DNA from: Verrucomicrobiota bacterium
GTDB lineage: Bacteria; Chlamydiota; Chlamydiia; Chlamydiales; Rhabdochlamydiaceae
Length of the DNA stretch: 39,375 nucleotides
Direction: 5' to 3'
NCBI GenBank assembly: GCA_018239985.1
Contig: JAFEGK010000018.1
Span: 1-39,375 of the forward strand
The notes beneath the pieces are model-generated. The model did not search any database. It had not been told where the DNA came from and worked only from the letters and a program-made list of their open reading frames with translations. The position numbers and the translations under genes were made by a program. Each line of letters starts with the position of its first letter. Position 1 is the stretch's first letter. Below are positions 1 to 9,874 of the stretch, piece after piece.

Positions 1-39
1 ATTTTAAGTCCCTTGTGTCTACCATTCCACCACCCGAGC
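1..39 (-). tRNA. tRNA-Leu (UAA), 5' part, cut by window edge
   Basis: Read on the minus strand from position 39, the sequence starts with the acceptor strand GCTCGGG, continues with the D-arm typical of leucine tRNAs (GGTGGAATGGTAGACAC) and enters the anticodon arm AGGGA-CTTAAAA-T. The loop gives anticodon UAA. This matches the start of bacterial tRNA-Leu(UAA). The variable arm, T-arm and 3' acceptor strand lie outside the window. It sits just downstream of the terminator of the gapA operon on the same strand. Confidence 0.9.
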
Positions 40-41
40 AG

Positions 42-72
42 AAAAAAACCTGTCCCCACTACTGAGGACAGG
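42..72 (-). terminator. Rho-independent terminator after the gapA operon
   Basis: The inverted repeat CCTGTCC (49-55) and GGACAGG (66-72) forms a 7-bp GC-rich stem with a 10-base loop. On the minus strand it is followed by seven T residues (48-42). It lies 30 bases after the stop of the Arg-rich gene and just before tRNA-Leu, so it should separate the two transcripts. Confidence 0.88.
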
Positions 73-101
73 CTAATTCTACTATGAATTCTGGTTAAGT
101 T

Positions 102-896
102 CTACCAAATTTTTCCAAAAAAGGAGAATTTCCCCTTCTCTTCGATCGAACTAAATGTGGTGCTGGTTACAGCTTCGGCTGTCTCAGCGGCCATTCTTTG
201 CACCTCTCCTCCTTCTGAATCAGGGAGGATCTCTTCTTCAATTACAATCTCTTCAGATCGCTTTCGACGAGAACGTTTTGGTTCTTCTTCATCAGTAGAA
301 CTCGCGGTTTGTTCCGCCGGCTCTTCTGAGACTTCTTTGGCCCGCTCTTTCGAGATTTTCTCTGCGATGAGCTGAGTCGGAGGAGGAATCAGCCGGCGCA
401 TCACTGGTGGAGGGGCCTGGGCAGCTTCTTCTTCTGTTTTGACCTCTTCGACGATTTCTGTTGTCTCTTCGGCCACTTTTTCTTCATCAGAACCGGAACG
501 GCGACGACGATGGCGACGGCGCTCCCGTTTCTTTTCGAGCCTCTGCTCGACGGCTGCTGGCTCTTGCTCTTCGGCAGATGGCGCTGGTTTCTCTTTGGGA
601 GCTTTCACGCTCGCCTCACGACCACCACCAATTTTGATGGAGCGTTCAAAGGTCGCGTTCTTTAGGACGACGCGAGTCTCTTTTGCCTCAACTACCTCAT
701 AATCGGAGACAGGGACAAGAAAGGACTTGGGTCTTTCTGTCGAACGATAAAAAAATGAATGGCCGAACGAAACCACTTCTATGGCATCGACGGCGTACTC
801 TTCTTGGCCTACCCCTTTGCTATTGCGGACAATAAGTTTATAGCCTTCTTTAGGGGTTATGACGGTTTCTATAATTGGTTCTCTAGTAAAATTCAC
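102..896 (-). CDS. Hypothetical protein with Arg-rich and acidic tail (CT504-like position)
   Basis: Function unknown. The 264-residue product has a compact N-terminal part (about residues 1-95) with mixed hydrophobic and charged residues. A long low-complexity tail follows, rich in Glu, Ala, Pro and Arg. The tail holds a strong basic patch at residues 123-133 (eight Arg, one His) and a second basic patch near 205-215, each embedded in acidic stretches. There is no signal peptide or membrane segment, so it should be cytoplasmic. The start is GTG with a weak GGGA element nine bases upstream; no other start precedes the conserved-looking N-terminus. It follows gapA by 15 bases and ends at a terminator, so it is probably cotranscribed with gapA. 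In C. trachomatis the gene after gapA is the hypothetical CT504 (from memory), which supports orthology by position only. The basic patches suggest nucleic-acid or ribosome binding; this is inference. Confidence 0.7.
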   Translation of the reverse strand: MNFTREPIIETVITPKEGYKLIVRNSKGVGQEEYAVDAIEVVSFGHSFFYRSTERPKSFLVPVSDYEVVEAKETRVVLKNATFERSIKIGGGREASVKAPKEKPAPSAEEQEPAAVEQRLEKKRERRRHRRRRSGSDEEKVAEETTEIVEEVKTEEEAAQAPPPVMRRLIPPPTQLIAEKISKERAKEVSEEPAEQTASSTDEEEPKRSRRKRSEEIVIEEEILPDSEGGEVQRMAAETAEAVTSTTFSSIEEKGKFSFFGKIW

Positions 897-911
897 GAAT
901 AAAATCCCGGT

Positions 912-1925
<1,014 letters not shown>

Positions 1926-1988
1926 TTATTTTTTCTCCGCTTCATCCATCTAGCCTTAGTCTATCACAAATTTTATGATAAGTCTAAC

Positions 1989-2017
1989 AAAAAAGCCTCA
2001 CAATCATGTGAGGCTTT
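1989..2017 (-). terminator. Terminator of the S10-spc-alpha operon
   Basis: AAAGCCTCAC (1992-2001) pairs with GTGAGGCTTT (2008-2017) around a six-base loop. On the minus strand the stem runs into six T residues. It lies 27 bases after the rplQ stop and marks the end of the ribosomal operon. The A/T flanks on both sides could also allow some termination on the plus strand. Confidence 0.9.
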
Positions 2018-2043
2018 CGACATGTTAAGCACTTTAGTCTGAG

Positions 2044-2475
2044 TTACTCTGGCAAATACTCTATGATACATTTAGCGCTGTTGTCGCCTCGTCTAAGGGC
2101 CGCTGTTCTGATCATTCTTGTATAACCACCTTCTCGATTAGCAAAACGGGGACCTAGTTCATTAAACAATTTATTAATGACTTTTCGATCTCCATTATAG
2201 GCAGATGTGTCCCCACCTTTTGCAGCACGCGCTTCTTTAGGTGTGAGAGTATTAAATCGGACCATCATCTCGCCAATAGCTTGACGACGGCTTGCTAATG
2301 TCCCTTTTTTTGCCAATGTGATCATCCGATCAGCACAGCTACGTAGTAACTTAGCTTTGGTGTCTGTAGTGACAATCCGCTCATGTTCAATCAATGCTTT
2401 GACCATATTGGCCATAAGACTACGTCGATGTCCTGTATTGCGTCCGAGTTTGAATGTGCTTTTTCGGTGCCTCAT
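2044..2475 (-). CDS. rplQ: 50S ribosomal protein L17
   Basis: L17 binds 23S rRNA near the peptide exit tunnel. The 143-residue product opens with the family signature MRHRKSTFKLGRNTGHR and contains IVTTDTKAK in the conserved core. It is slightly longer than the E. coli protein (127). The ATG overlaps the rpoA stop by four bases (ATGA), so the two are translationally coupled. It is the last gene before the operon terminator. Confidence 0.97.
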   Translation of the reverse strand: MRHRKSTFKLGRNTGHRRSLMANMVKALIEHERIVTTDTKAKLLRSCADRMITLAKKGTLASRRQAIGEMMVRFNTLTPKEARAAKGGDTSAYNGDRKVINKLFNELGPRFANREGGYTRMIRTAALRRGDNSAKCIIEYLPE

Positions 2476-3566
2476 ACTTCCTGTCCTGCCTTTTCACTAA
2501 TGTATTGATTGATAACTTCTTTTACGTTCTCTCGGGTAATGCCTAATTTGCTCAAATCCATCCCCAAATAAAGCCCCATCTCTTCTAGTTTGGCTTTGAT
2601 TTCGTTCAGTGATTTTTTTCCAAAATTGCGGAAGCGGAGCATCTCTGGTTCCGGCATAATCACAAGCTCTGCAATGGTGCCAATATCTGCGCCAGAGAGG
2701 CAATTTGTGGAGCGGACAGATAGCTCAATTTCATTGATTTTCAATGCAAGTTTCTGCATGAGAGCATCTTTGTCCGTATCGCTCCCTTCTTCGCCTGATT
2801 CAAAAATGAGTTGTTCATCTTTGATTTGTTTGAAGATTTCAAAGTGGTGGACAGCTAGCTGATGAGCAAATCCCAGAGCTTCGTCGGGTGTTACCCTTCC
2901 GTCTGTGGTGATTTCTAAAATCAACTTATCAAAATCAGTCACTTGCCCAACACGGGTATTTTCTATGAAGTAGTTTACTAGTCGTACGGGGGAGAAAATC
3001 GAGTCGATAACAATTTCATCTACCACAGTCTCAAAGTCATGACGCTCTGATGGAACATAGCCACGACCAATTGCAACTTTGACTTCTATTCTTTTGGTCA
3101 TCGGCTGAGTTACGTGGAAAATAACTAAATCAGGATTGATGATCTCAAAATCTGTTTTCCCAAGAAAATCCTTGAGCGTAACAGGGAACTGGCCATGATG
3201 CTTATCGAGTTGATCCGCGGTCACTTCCAGTGTATTGGTGATTGATCGTGGTCGTCGTGAGCTAGAATCTTCGCTTGTCAGGACTTTTCGAAGCAGAGCT
3301 CCTTTGAGGTTAAGGACGATGTGAGTCATGTCCTCGATAATTCCCTCTACAGCCATATACTCATGAGGAACCCCTTCGATACGAACCGATACGATTGCAG
3401 GAGCTTCCAATGAGCTCAGCATGATCCTTCGCAATGCGTTGCCCATGGTATGGCCAAAGCCGCGCTCAAAAGGCTCAGCTATGAATCGTGCAAATTTCCC
3501 ATCTTTTGAAGACTCTGCACGGGAAATTTTATTGGGCAATTCAAACTTGCCATATCTCACTGCCAT
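2472..3566 (-). CDS. rpoA: RNA polymerase alpha subunit
   Basis: This is the alpha subunit of RNA polymerase. The N-terminal assembly domain covers about residues 1-245 and includes ERGFGHTMGNALRRIML near residue 33. The C-terminal domain (about 275-345) carries VRSTNCLSGADI, so the Arg and Asn that contact UP elements in E. coli (R265, N268) are kept, along with GKKSLNEIK. At 364 residues it is longer than E. coli alpha (329), with an extended C-terminal tail, as in chlamydiae generally. The start ATG has AGGAGA eight bases upstream. It sits 31 bases after rpsK. Confidence 0.97.
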   Translation of the reverse strand: MAVRYGKFELPNKISRAESSKDGKFARFIAEPFERGFGHTMGNALRRIMLSSLEAPAIVSVRIEGVPHEYMAVEGIIEDMTHIVLNLKGALLRKVLTSEDSSSRRPRSITNTLEVTADQLDKHHGQFPVTLKDFLGKTDFEIINPDLVIFHVTQPMTKRIEVKVAIGRGYVPSERHDFETVVDEIVIDSIFSPVRLVNYFIENTRVGQVTDFDKLILEITTDGRVTPDEALGFAHQLAVHHFEIFKQIKDEQLIFESGEEGSDTDKDALMQKLALKINEIELSVRSTNCLSGADIGTIAELVIMPEPEMLRFRNFGKKSLNEIKAKLEEMGLYLGMDLSKLGITRENVKEVINQYISEKAGQEV

Positions 3567-3597
3567 ATTGATATTCTCCTATTATAGTAATCTTGTG

Positions 3598-4035
3598 TTA
3601 TACGCGGCGTCTTTTACGTGGACGACAGCCATTATGAGGAACCGGCGTCTTATCGCGAATAAGGGTAATAATAAGCCCGGCGCTCTGTAGGCCACGGACC
3701 GCAGATTCACGACCAGCTCCTGGCCCTTTCAGGTTCACTTCAACTTCTTTCATTCCAGCCGACATCGCTACCTTCGCAGCATCTTGCGCTGCAACTGTAG
3801 CTGCAAATGCCGACGATTTTCTAGAGCCTGAAAAATTTACTTTCCCAGCTGATGCCCATGAAATCACATGACCAACGAGGTCTGTGATGCTGATAATTGT
3901 ATTGTTAAAAGAGGCATTGACATGTGCGATCCCACTAGGAACACTTTTCTGCAATTTCTTACGTGGTCTTGCTGCCCCTTCTGCTCCTGGCCCTTTCTTA
4001 CCGAGCCCTTTTTTTTGCGTATCTTGTTTAGCCAA
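3598..4035 (-). CDS. rpsK: 30S ribosomal protein S11
   Basis: S11 is a component of the 30S platform near the mRNA exit. The 145-residue product has the conserved [15 protein letters not shown] and [13 protein letters not shown] motifs and ends in a basic tail PRKRRRV. The basic N-terminus is about 15 residues longer than in E. coli (129). The start is TTG: AAGGAG lies six bases upstream of it and no ATG exists before the conserved core. It follows rpsM by 17 bases. Confidence 0.96.
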   Translation of the reverse strand: MAKQDTQKKGLGKKGPGAEGAARPRKKLQKSVPSGIAHVNASFNNTIISITDLVGHVISWASAGKVNFSGSRKSSAFAATVAAQDAAKVAMSAGMKEVEVNLKGPGAGRESAVRGLQSAGLIITLIRDKTPVPHNGCRPRKRRRV

Positions 4036-4052
4036 TCGTTACTCCTTGAGGT

Positions 4053-4427
4053 TTACGCAGGTTTTTTCTTTCCAGCTATAGTTTTCTTTTTTCCTTTACG
4101 AGTCCGCGCATTTGAACTTGTGCGCTGTCCACGAACTGGAAGACCTAATCTATGGCGAATGCCTCTATAAGCCTGTATGCTGATCAGTCGTTTAATGTTG
4201 TTTTGAACTTGTCTTCTCAATTCCCCTTCAACTACATATTCTGAAGTTAGCAACGAATTGATTCGACCGATATCTTCTTCAGTCAGCTGCTGTGCACGCA
4301 TATCGGGATTTAATTTGAGTTTATCGCAGACTTCTTCAGCTAACTTATCCCCAATCCCGTGGATGTAGGTTAGGCTGATGACTAGACGCTTTTTACCGGG
4401 AATATCTATTCCAATAACTCGAGGCAT
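4053..4427 (-). CDS. rpsM: 30S ribosomal protein S13
   Basis: S13 sits in the 30S head and contacts the 50S subunit and P-site tRNA. The 124-residue product begins MPRVIGIDIPGKKR and has the YIHGIG helix-two-turn-helix element and the C-terminal RGIRHRLGLPVRGQRT motif followed by a lysine-rich tail. It is the first gene after a 75-base gap downstream of secY. In many bacteria adk, map, infA and rpmJ occupy that position; none fits here. Confidence 0.97.
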   Translation of the reverse strand: MPRVIGIDIPGKKRLVISLTYIHGIGDKLAEEVCDKLKLNPDMRAQQLTEEDIGRINSLLTSEYVVEGELRRQVQNNIKRLISIQAYRGIRHRLGLPVRGQRTSSNARTRKGKKKTIAGKKKPA

Positions 4428-4457
4428 TTAGGTGTTCCTTTGTTCTTTAATGCGTAA

Positions 4458-4486
4458 AATTTATCACAAGATTTGTTTAAATTCAA
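4458..4486 (-). promoter_or_regulatory. Possible internal promoter for rpsM-rpsK-rpoA-rplQ
   Basis: In the 75-base gap between secY and rpsM the minus strand reads TTGAAT (4486-4481), a 17-base spacer, then TAAATT (4463-4458). Each box matches the sigma70-family consensus at four of six positions. This is the widest gap in the ribosomal operon and the place where the alpha operon starts in E. coli. The match is moderate, so it is a candidate only. Confidence 0.42.
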
Positions 4487-4502
4487 GTAGGAAGCAATTT
4501 TT

Positions 4503-5873
4503 TTAATGGCTTCTGGCCCTTCCCTTCTTCATGAACCCCTCATACCTCTTCATTAGCATGTGAGACTCAACTTGTTTTGTCGTATCGAGGACTACTCCTA
4601 CTAAAATCAAAAGAGAGGTTCCTCCGAAAAAATAACTAATACTCGGATCCACTTTGAGCAGCTTGCCAATAATCGAGGGTAATACGGCAATGATAGCTAG
4701 GAAGATCGCTCCAGCAAAGGTAATACGGCTCATTGTAGCTTCAAGGTAATCTTGTGTAGGTCTACCTTGTCTGATTCCTGGGATAAAAGCTCCATTCTTC
4801 TTCATATCGGATGCAATTTGCTCTGGATGAAACTGGGTAGCAGTCCAAAAATAGGTAAAGCCTATGATCAACAGTACGTAAAAAATTGAATATATGGAGC
4901 TCCCTGGAGCAAGCCACTTTGCCATCCCACCAATCCAGCTCTCAGGGCCTGCTAATTGAGCTATAGTAGCTGGGAACATCAGAAACGCAGAAGCAAAGAT
5001 AACTGGTATTACGCCTGCATAATTGACTTTGAGTGGAATATATGCGCGCCCACCCTGTACCTCGTGCCTTCCAACAACTCGTCTTGCATACTGAAGGTGT
5101 ATTTTTCGCTGCCCTTGAATGATCAAGATTGTTCCAATGATGATGAATACAAAGATGGCAATCAGCACAACCAAGGAAGCAAACGAGAGCTGACCTGGTT
5201 CCTGAGAATCAAGATTGAGCTTTCTGCCGATAGCTCCGATTGTTGAAGGTAGTGAGGACAATATCCCAACTGTGATAATTAAGCTAATTCCATTGCCAAT
5301 TCCTCTCTCAGAGATCTGTTCTCCGATCCACATCAGCAGCATTGTTCCAGCCGACATAGTTGCAATGACCATCAAAAAGAATAGCCATGGGAAGTCAAAT
5401 ACTGTCATGTTAAGCATTTGAGGAACAATGATTCCTGGATGGCTAGCATTGAGCTGTAGTGCATACCTTGCATAAATTCCCGCTTGGAATGCTGCAAGAA
5501 TTACAGTAAGAACACGGGTCCATTTGCCTAGTTTTCTACGCCCAGTTTCTGGATTTTCTTTCACTTCTCTTTGGAAGGAGGGGACAAGGGCGGTAACAAG
5601 CTGCATGATAATGGATGCCGAGATGTAGGGCATCACACCTAAAGCGATGATTGTCATTTGAGCAAAAGCTCCGCCAGAGAAAACATCCATCAATTGGAAA
5701 AGGTTTTGGCTTCCACCAGTTGCTTGTTTAAAGAACTCAACGGCTAGATCGCCATTGATACCAGGAACGGGAATGTAAGCGCCTATTCTGCAGATGAGCA
5801 GCATCAAGAGAGTAAAGACTATCTTTTTCTTCAACTCGACTACAGAAAGTATGCGCATTAAGCCGCTAATCAT
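4503..5873 (-). CDS. secY: Protein translocase subunit SecY
   Basis: SecY forms the channel of the Sec translocon in the inner membrane. The 456-residue product has about ten hydrophobic helices. It shows the family motifs [11 protein letters not shown] near residue 25, the plug-region segment with [19 protein letters not shown], and the cytoplasmic loop [16 protein letters not shown]. The ATG directly follows the rplO stop (TAG-ATG) with no spacer. rpsM follows after 75 bases. Confidence 0.97.
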   Translation of the reverse strand: MISGLMRILSVVELKKKIVFTLLMLLICRIGAYIPVPGINGDLAVEFFKQATGGSQNLFQLMDVFSGGAFAQMTIIALGVMPYISASIIMQLVTALVPSFQREVKENPETGRRKLGKWTRVLTVILAAFQAGIYARYALQLNASHPGIIVPQMLNMTVFDFPWLFFLMVIATMSAGTMLLMWIGEQISERGIGNGISLIITVGILSSLPSTIGAIGRKLNLDSQEPGQLSFASLVVLIAIFVFIIIGTILIIQGQRKIHLQYARRVVGRHEVQGGRAYIPLKVNYAGVIPVIFASAFLMFPATIAQLAGPESWIGGMAKWLAPGSSIYSIFYVLLIIGFTYFWTATQFHPEQIASDMKKNGAFIPGIRQGRPTQDYLEATMSRITFAGAIFLAIIAVLPSIIGKLLKVDPSISYFFGGTSLLILVGVVLDTTKQVESHMLMKRYEGFMKKGRARSH

Positions 5874-6326
5874 CTAGACCTTTGTAAATTTAATTCCACT
5901 TTTCTCTAATTTTGCTTGCGCTGCTTCAGAGTATTGATTGGCTTCAATCGAGACTTTCTTCTTCAATTCGCCACTTCCAAGAATTTTAATACCTCCAGGA
6001 AGCTCCCTTGGAGCTATTCCCTTCTGTCTGAGTGTCTCAAAATTAACGATTTCTCCATTCTCATAAAGTCTCTCTATGAGACTGAGGTTGATGGCGAGCG
6101 ATTCTTTATGGAAGAGTCCTCGAGTAAAGCCGCGTGTAGGAAGTTTTCTATGAAGGGGCAACTGTCCACCCTCACGTCCTTCGTGTCTCTTATAGCCCGA
6201 ACGTGACTTGTCTCCTTTGTGGCCCCGAGTACAAGTTTTTCCTCGGCCAGAACCAACCCCACGTCCGACCCGTTGGATTTTCTTTTTTGGGCGATGGGTA
6301 TTTGTCAGATTGGCTAGACTAATCAT
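5874..6326 (-). CDS. rplO: 50S ribosomal protein L15
   Basis: L15 is a late-assembly 23S rRNA-binding protein. The 150-residue product has the typical Gly/Arg-rich N-terminus (RVGRGVGSGRGKTCTRGHKG) and the GGQLPLHRKLP motif. Its start overlaps the rpsE stop by four bases (ATGA), which leaves no room for rpmD (L30) between them. L30 is absent here, as in other chlamydiae. Confidence 0.97.
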   Translation of the reverse strand: MISLANLTNTHRPKKKIQRVGRGVGSGRGKTCTRGHKGDKSRSGYKRHEGREGGQLPLHRKLPTRGFTRGLFHKESLAINLSLIERLYENGEIVNFETLRQKGIAPRELPGGIKILGSGELKKKVSIEANQYSEAAQAKLEKSGIKFTKV

Positions 6327-6823
6327 GCTTTCCCTCTAATCTCTAAATTCTCTTTTCGATTTCTCAAACTTTCTAAGGCTTTGAATGTTGCACGTACTTG
6401 GTTAAGTGGATTGCTAGAACCTAGGTTTTTGGCAACGACGTTTTTTACACCACCAAGCTCAAGAATTGATCGGACTTTAGATCCCGCCACGATTCCTGTT
6501 CCCTCCGGAGCTGGTTTTAGCATAATAGTAGCTCCATCCCAATCGACAAGAATGTCATGAGGTATAGTAGAGTCTTCCATTTCAAATGCCAAGACGTTTT
6601 TACGAGCAGCCTCAGTTCCTTTGCGGATGGCATCTGATACTTCATTTGCCTTAGCAAATCCAAGACCTACATGGCCAGCTCCATCTCCAACAAGAACAAG
6701 AGCGGAGAAACTAAATTTTCTTCCCCCTTTAACCACTTTTGCGCATCGGTTGATATAGACAACCTTCTCTTCAAATTCTGTGCCAAAATCTTCAGCGCGG
6801 AAATAACGTTTTTTTTCTGCCAT
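6323..6823 (-). CDS. rpsE: 30S ribosomal protein S5
   Basis: S5 acts in decoding fidelity and mRNA entry. The 166-residue product has the N-terminal double-stranded RNA-binding fold with VVKGGRKFSFSALVLVGDG (about residues 30-48) and the C-terminal domain with GTGIVAGSKVRSILELGGV. The start ATG lies nine bases after rplR. Length is normal for the family. Confidence 0.97.
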   Translation of the reverse strand: MAEKKRYFRAEDFGTEFEEKVVYINRCAKVVKGGRKFSFSALVLVGDGAGHVGLGFAKANEVSDAIRKGTEAARKNVLAFEMEDSTIPHDILVDWDGATIMLKPAPEGTGIVAGSKVRSILELGGVKNVVAKNLGSSNPLNQVRATFKALESLRNRKENLEIRGKA

Positions 6824-6832
6824 GTGTCTTCC

Positions 6833-7195
6833 TTAAAACTTTAGTCCTTCTTCTCTTGCTGCATTCGCAAGCTCAGCAATAATCCCATGGTATTTATAAT
6901 GGCCTCTATCGAAGACGACGTTTTCTATGTTTTTCTTCTTAGCTTCAATTGCGATTCGTTTCCCGATTTGTCTTGCAGCGTCTTTAGACTTCTTCGCTCC
7001 ATCCAATTCTTTGCTCATGGTTCCAATACCAAACAAAGTTACATGATTTTCGTCATCAATGATTTGCGCAAGCAGGTGCTTGTTTGAACGAAAGACCGTA
7101 AGCCGTGGCTTTGCTAATGTCCCTCTTACGTTCTTACGCACTCTGAGCGACCGTCTTTTTCGTCTAATATCGCGTTGCTTAATACTGTTTTCCAT
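6833..7195 (-). CDS. rplR: 50S ribosomal protein L18
   Basis: L18 binds 5S rRNA in the central protuberance. The 120-residue product shows the RVRKNVRGTLAKPRLTVFRS motif and the C-terminal FDRGHYKYHGIIAELANAAR segment typical of the family. It overlaps the rplF stop by one base (TAATG), so it is translationally coupled to rplF. Confidence 0.97.
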   Translation of the reverse strand: MENSIKQRDIRRKRRSLRVRKNVRGTLAKPRLTVFRSNKHLLAQIIDDENHVTLFGIGTMSKELDGAKKSKDAARQIGKRIAIEAKKKNIENVVFDRGHYKYHGIIAELANAAREEGLKF

Positions 7196-7737
7196 TATGC
7201 TGCCTTTCCTTTAGCTGCTTTTCCAGCCTTTTTGCGCACATGTTCATTTTCATAACGGACCCCTTTGCCTTTATAGGGTTCTGGAGGGCGTACAGCTCTG
7301 ACTGTGGCCGCAAATTGCCCGACAGCCTGTTTGTCAATGCCTTGAATAATGATTGTTGTCGATTTATCAATAGTTACCTGGATCGATTTAGGAACGGGAA
7401 CGCTTGTAGGGTGTGAATAACCAAGTTGCAAATCAAGCTTGGCGCCTGCAAGAGCAGCACGATACCCAACTCCAACCAGTGTTAATTTTTTCTCAAAACC
7501 TTTAGAAACACCAATGACCATGTTGTTGATCAAAGAGCGGTAGAGCCCATGCATGGCGCTTTGCCCTTCTTTCTCTAAAGAGATGAGCAATTTGCCTGGC
7601 TCTTCGTTGATTTCTAATCCTTCAATCAAGTCCAGCTCGAGTTGCCCTTTTGGCCCCTTAACGCTCAATTTGTTTCCGGTCTTTTTAATTTCGACTCCTT
7701 TAGGGAGTTCGATGGGTGTCTTTCCGTAGCGCGACAT
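7195..7737 (-). CDS. rplF: 50S ribosomal protein L6
   Basis: L6 lies near the factor-binding site of the 50S subunit. The 180-residue product starts MSRYGKTPIELPKGV and has two repeated domains. The conserved C-terminal motif RAVRPPEPYKGKGVRYENE is present, followed by a lysine/alanine-rich tail. It lies 11 bases after rpsH and shares one base with rplR. Confidence 0.97.
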   Translation of the reverse strand: MSRYGKTPIELPKGVEIKKTGNKLSVKGPKGQLELDLIEGLEINEEPGKLLISLEKEGQSAMHGLYRSLINNMVIGVSKGFEKKLTLVGVGYRAALAGAKLDLQLGYSHPTSVPVPKSIQVTIDKSTTIIIQGIDKQAVGQFAATVRAVRPPEPYKGKGVRYENEHVRKKAGKAAKGKAA

Positions 7738-7748
7738 ATGCGATTACC

Positions 7749-8138
7749 TCACCAAATATAACATAAAATTTCTCCGCCAAGCTTTTGCTCGCGGGCTGCT
7801 TCTCCTTCGAGAATTCCTTTATTAGTTGATAGAACAGCAATTCCCATTCCACCCAGAATTTTTGGAATTTCACGATGGCCAATATAACGTCGAAGTCCAG
7901 GTTTCGATACCCTTTGTAGCCCATTGAGAACAGATTTTCTATTCGCGCCATATTTCAGGTACACTCTTAGTGTTCTCTTTTCTTCGTTCACGATGCTGTT
8001 ATCAATGAATCCGTTGTCATGCAGCACTTTTGCAATGCGCACTTTTTCCTTGCTCAGAGGAATGTCTACATAACGGTGTAGCTGACTCTTCGCATTACGA
8101 ATTCGTGTTAAAAAATCTGAAATTGGATCATGCAACAT
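7749..8138 (-). CDS. rpsH: 30S ribosomal protein S8
   Basis: S8 is a primary 16S rRNA-binding protein of the 30S body. The 129-residue product opens with HDPISDFLTRIRNA and ends with the family pattern VLSTNKGILEGEAAREQKLGGEILCYIW. It lies three bases after rplE. rpsN (S14), which separates rplE and rpsH in most bacteria, is missing from this position. Confidence 0.97.
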   Translation of the reverse strand: MLHDPISDFLTRIRNAKSQLHRYVDIPLSKEKVRIAKVLHDNGFIDNSIVNEEKRTLRVYLKYGANRKSVLNGLQRVSKPGLRRYIGHREIPKILGGMGIAVLSTNKGILEGEAAREQKLGGEILCYIW

Positions 8139-8141
8139 TGG

Positions 8142-8684
8142 CTACCTACTCTCTTTAAATGGCATTCCTAAAGACTCTAACAGAGCTGAACACTCTTCAT
8201 CTGTTTTTGCAGATGTGACGAACGTGATATTCATCCCTTGCGTCCGCTTCACGTCATCCAAATTAATCTCAGGAAAAATTTGCTGGTCTGTTATTCCGAC
8301 TGAATAATTCCCCATTCCATCACATTTTCTTGGGAAACCACGAAAGTCTCGAATCCTTGGTGAAACGATATTACAGAATCGATCCATAAAATCATACATT
8401 CTTTTTCGGCGCAGCGTGACAATCAATCCTACCGGGGTGTCTTCTCGAAGCTTAAAGTTAGCGATCGACTTCTTCGCCATTGTCAATACCGGCTTTTGTC
8501 CAGACAGGATAGTCAATTCTTTGATACAATCCTGAAGGGCGTTTTTATCTCGTGCGGCTTCGCCAATTCCCATACTGATGATCACTTTTCTTAATTCAGG
8601 AATCAACATAGGATTTGAATATTGGAAGCGCTCTTTTAGAGTCTTCTTGATTTCTTCTTTATATTTTTTCTGTAATCTAGACAT
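8142..8684 (-). CDS. rplE: 50S ribosomal protein L5
   Basis: L5 binds 5S rRNA and contacts P-site tRNA. The 180-residue product shows the conserved [12 protein letters not shown] segment, the [21 protein letters not shown] core and the [15 protein letters not shown] motif. Length equals the family norm. It lies three bases after rplX and three bases before rpsH. Confidence 0.97.
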   Translation of the reverse strand: MSRLQKKYKEEIKKTLKERFQYSNPMLIPELRKVIISMGIGEAARDKNALQDCIKELTILSGQKPVLTMAKKSIANFKLREDTPVGLIVTLRRKRMYDFMDRFCNIVSPRIRDFRGFPRKCDGMGNYSVGITDQQIFPEINLDDVKRTQGMNITFVTSAKTDEECSALLESLGMPFKESR

Positions 8685-8687
8685 GGC

Positions 8688-9023
8688 TTATTCTTTCTTT
8701 TTTTTCAGGTCACGGTAAAGGACTTCTTTACCAGCTTCCATGTAGATAAGTTTTTTAGAACCATCTTTGGAAATTTTTGCCTTAATTTTTACTGGTTTCC
8801 CTTCTTCATTGCATATACTGACGTTGGAAATGTGCATTGGGCTTTCCATTTCAACGATGCCAGGTTGCATTTTTTGCTTTGGTTTAACGTGTTTTTTCCG
8901 AATGTTCAAACCTTCGATGATCACACGATCTCCATCACGAGCTCGGATGCTTCCAACGCTCCCTTTTTCATTTCCTGCGATCACAACAACTTTATCGCCT
9001 TTACGAATCCACTTATTAGTCAT
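8688..9023 (-). CDS. rplX: 50S ribosomal protein L24
   Basis: L24 initiates assembly of the 50S subunit near the exit tunnel. The 111-residue product has the N-terminal KOW motif (IRKGDKVVVIAGNEKGSVG, about residues 6-24) followed by KKHVKPKQKMQPGIVEMESP. It ends in a lysine-rich tail. It lies ten bases after rplN. Confidence 0.97.
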   Translation of the reverse strand: MTNKWIRKGDKVVVIAGNEKGSVGSIRARDGDRVIIEGLNIRKKHVKPKQKMQPGIVEMESPMHISNVSICNEEGKPVKIKAKISKDGSKKLIYMEAGKEVLYRDLKKKKE

Positions 9024-9033
9024 TACTTCTCTC

Positions 9034-9402
9034 CTAAATCACTTCCGGTGCTAATGAGGCAATTTTGACAAATCCTCTATCGCGCACTTCACGAGCAATA
9101 GGACCAAAGATGCGGGTCCCTTTCGGATTATTCTTCTCATCAATAATTACGCAGCTATTATCATAGTATCTAAGCCATGTGCCATCAGGCCGCTTGATAT
9201 AGCGTTTTGTGCGAACGATGACGCATCGTACGACTTCACCTTTTTTCACTGTGCCATTAGGCGCTGCCTCTTTCACCGAACAGACAATGGTGTCTCCAAC
9301 GCTAGCGTATCGTCTCTTCGATCCTCCAAGGACTTTAAAGCACCGCACCCGCTTTGCTCCTGTATTGTCTGCAACTTGTAAATCGGACTCTTGCTGAATC
9401 AT
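9034..9402 (-). CDS. rplN: 50S ribosomal protein L14
   Basis: L14 lies at the subunit interface. The 122-residue product begins [19 protein letters not shown], a nearly invariant L14 start, and has the [25 protein letters not shown]-terminus. Length is the family norm. It lies 20 bases after rpsQ. Confidence 0.98.
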   Translation of the reverse strand: MIQQESDLQVADNTGAKRVRCFKVLGGSKRRYASVGDTIVCSVKEAAPNGTVKKGEVVRCVIVRTKRYIKRPDGTWLRYYDNSCVIIDEKNNPKGTRIFGPIAREVRDRGFVKIASLAPEVI

Positions 9403-9422
9403 TTCTCTTACCTTTTACCTAA

Positions 9423-9677
9423 TTAGCCAATCACTTCTACTACTCTCCAGCGTTTCAGCTTTGAGAGTGGCTTTGTCTCCACAATTTTGACTTTTGCTCC
9501 AACGGCAATATCAAGATCTTCGTTGTGTGCATAGTATTTCTTTCCACGTATGATGCTCTTTTGAAACTCAGGATGTTGCTCTCTGCGCTCAACGCGAACA
9601 GTGACCGTCTTTGCCATCTTATTAGAGATGACAACCCCCTCGCGGAATTTTCGTTTAATGGGCTTTCTATCTTCCAT
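9423..9677 (-). CDS. rpsQ: 30S ribosomal protein S17
   Basis: S17 is a primary binding protein of the 16S 5' domain. The 84-residue OB-fold protein has the [19 protein letters not shown] core and the [23 protein letters not shown] motif. Its length is normal. It lies eight bases after rpmC. Confidence 0.97.
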   Translation of the reverse strand: MEDRKPIKRKFREGVVISNKMAKTVTVRVERREQHPEFQKSIIRGKKYYAHNEDLDIAVGAKVKIVETKPLSKLKRWRVVEVIG

Positions 9678-9685
9678 GATTTTTC

Positions 9686-9874
9686 CTATTTTCTATTGAG
9701 TATGGTCATCACACGAGCACGATCTCTCTTTGCTTTTCGCAATAGATGCGCTTTCTCAATTTTGTGTGTTGTGCTGATCTCATTTCTCATTTCAAACATT
9801 TTCTTAGACAACTCAACAAATGTTGCCTTGAGCTCTTCTGGTGACTGATTTTCAAATTCTTTCATCTTGCTCAT
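9686..9874 (-). CDS. rpmC: 50S ribosomal protein L29
   Basis: L29 is a small two-helix protein at the exit tunnel. The 62-residue product has the [20 protein letters not shown] helix and the family-typical C-terminal [14 protein letters not shown] segment. Its ATG shares one base with the rplP stop (TAATG), indicating coupled translation. Confidence 0.95.
   Translation of the reverse strand: MSKMKEFENQSPEELKATFVELSKKMFEMRNEISTTHKIEKAHLLRKAKRDRARVMTILNRK

Noticed and set aside
4428-4502. Possible rpmJ or other tiny gene between secY and rpsM
   Set aside because: The 75 bases are too short for L36 and contain no Cys/His pattern in any frame; only a candidate promoter is seen.
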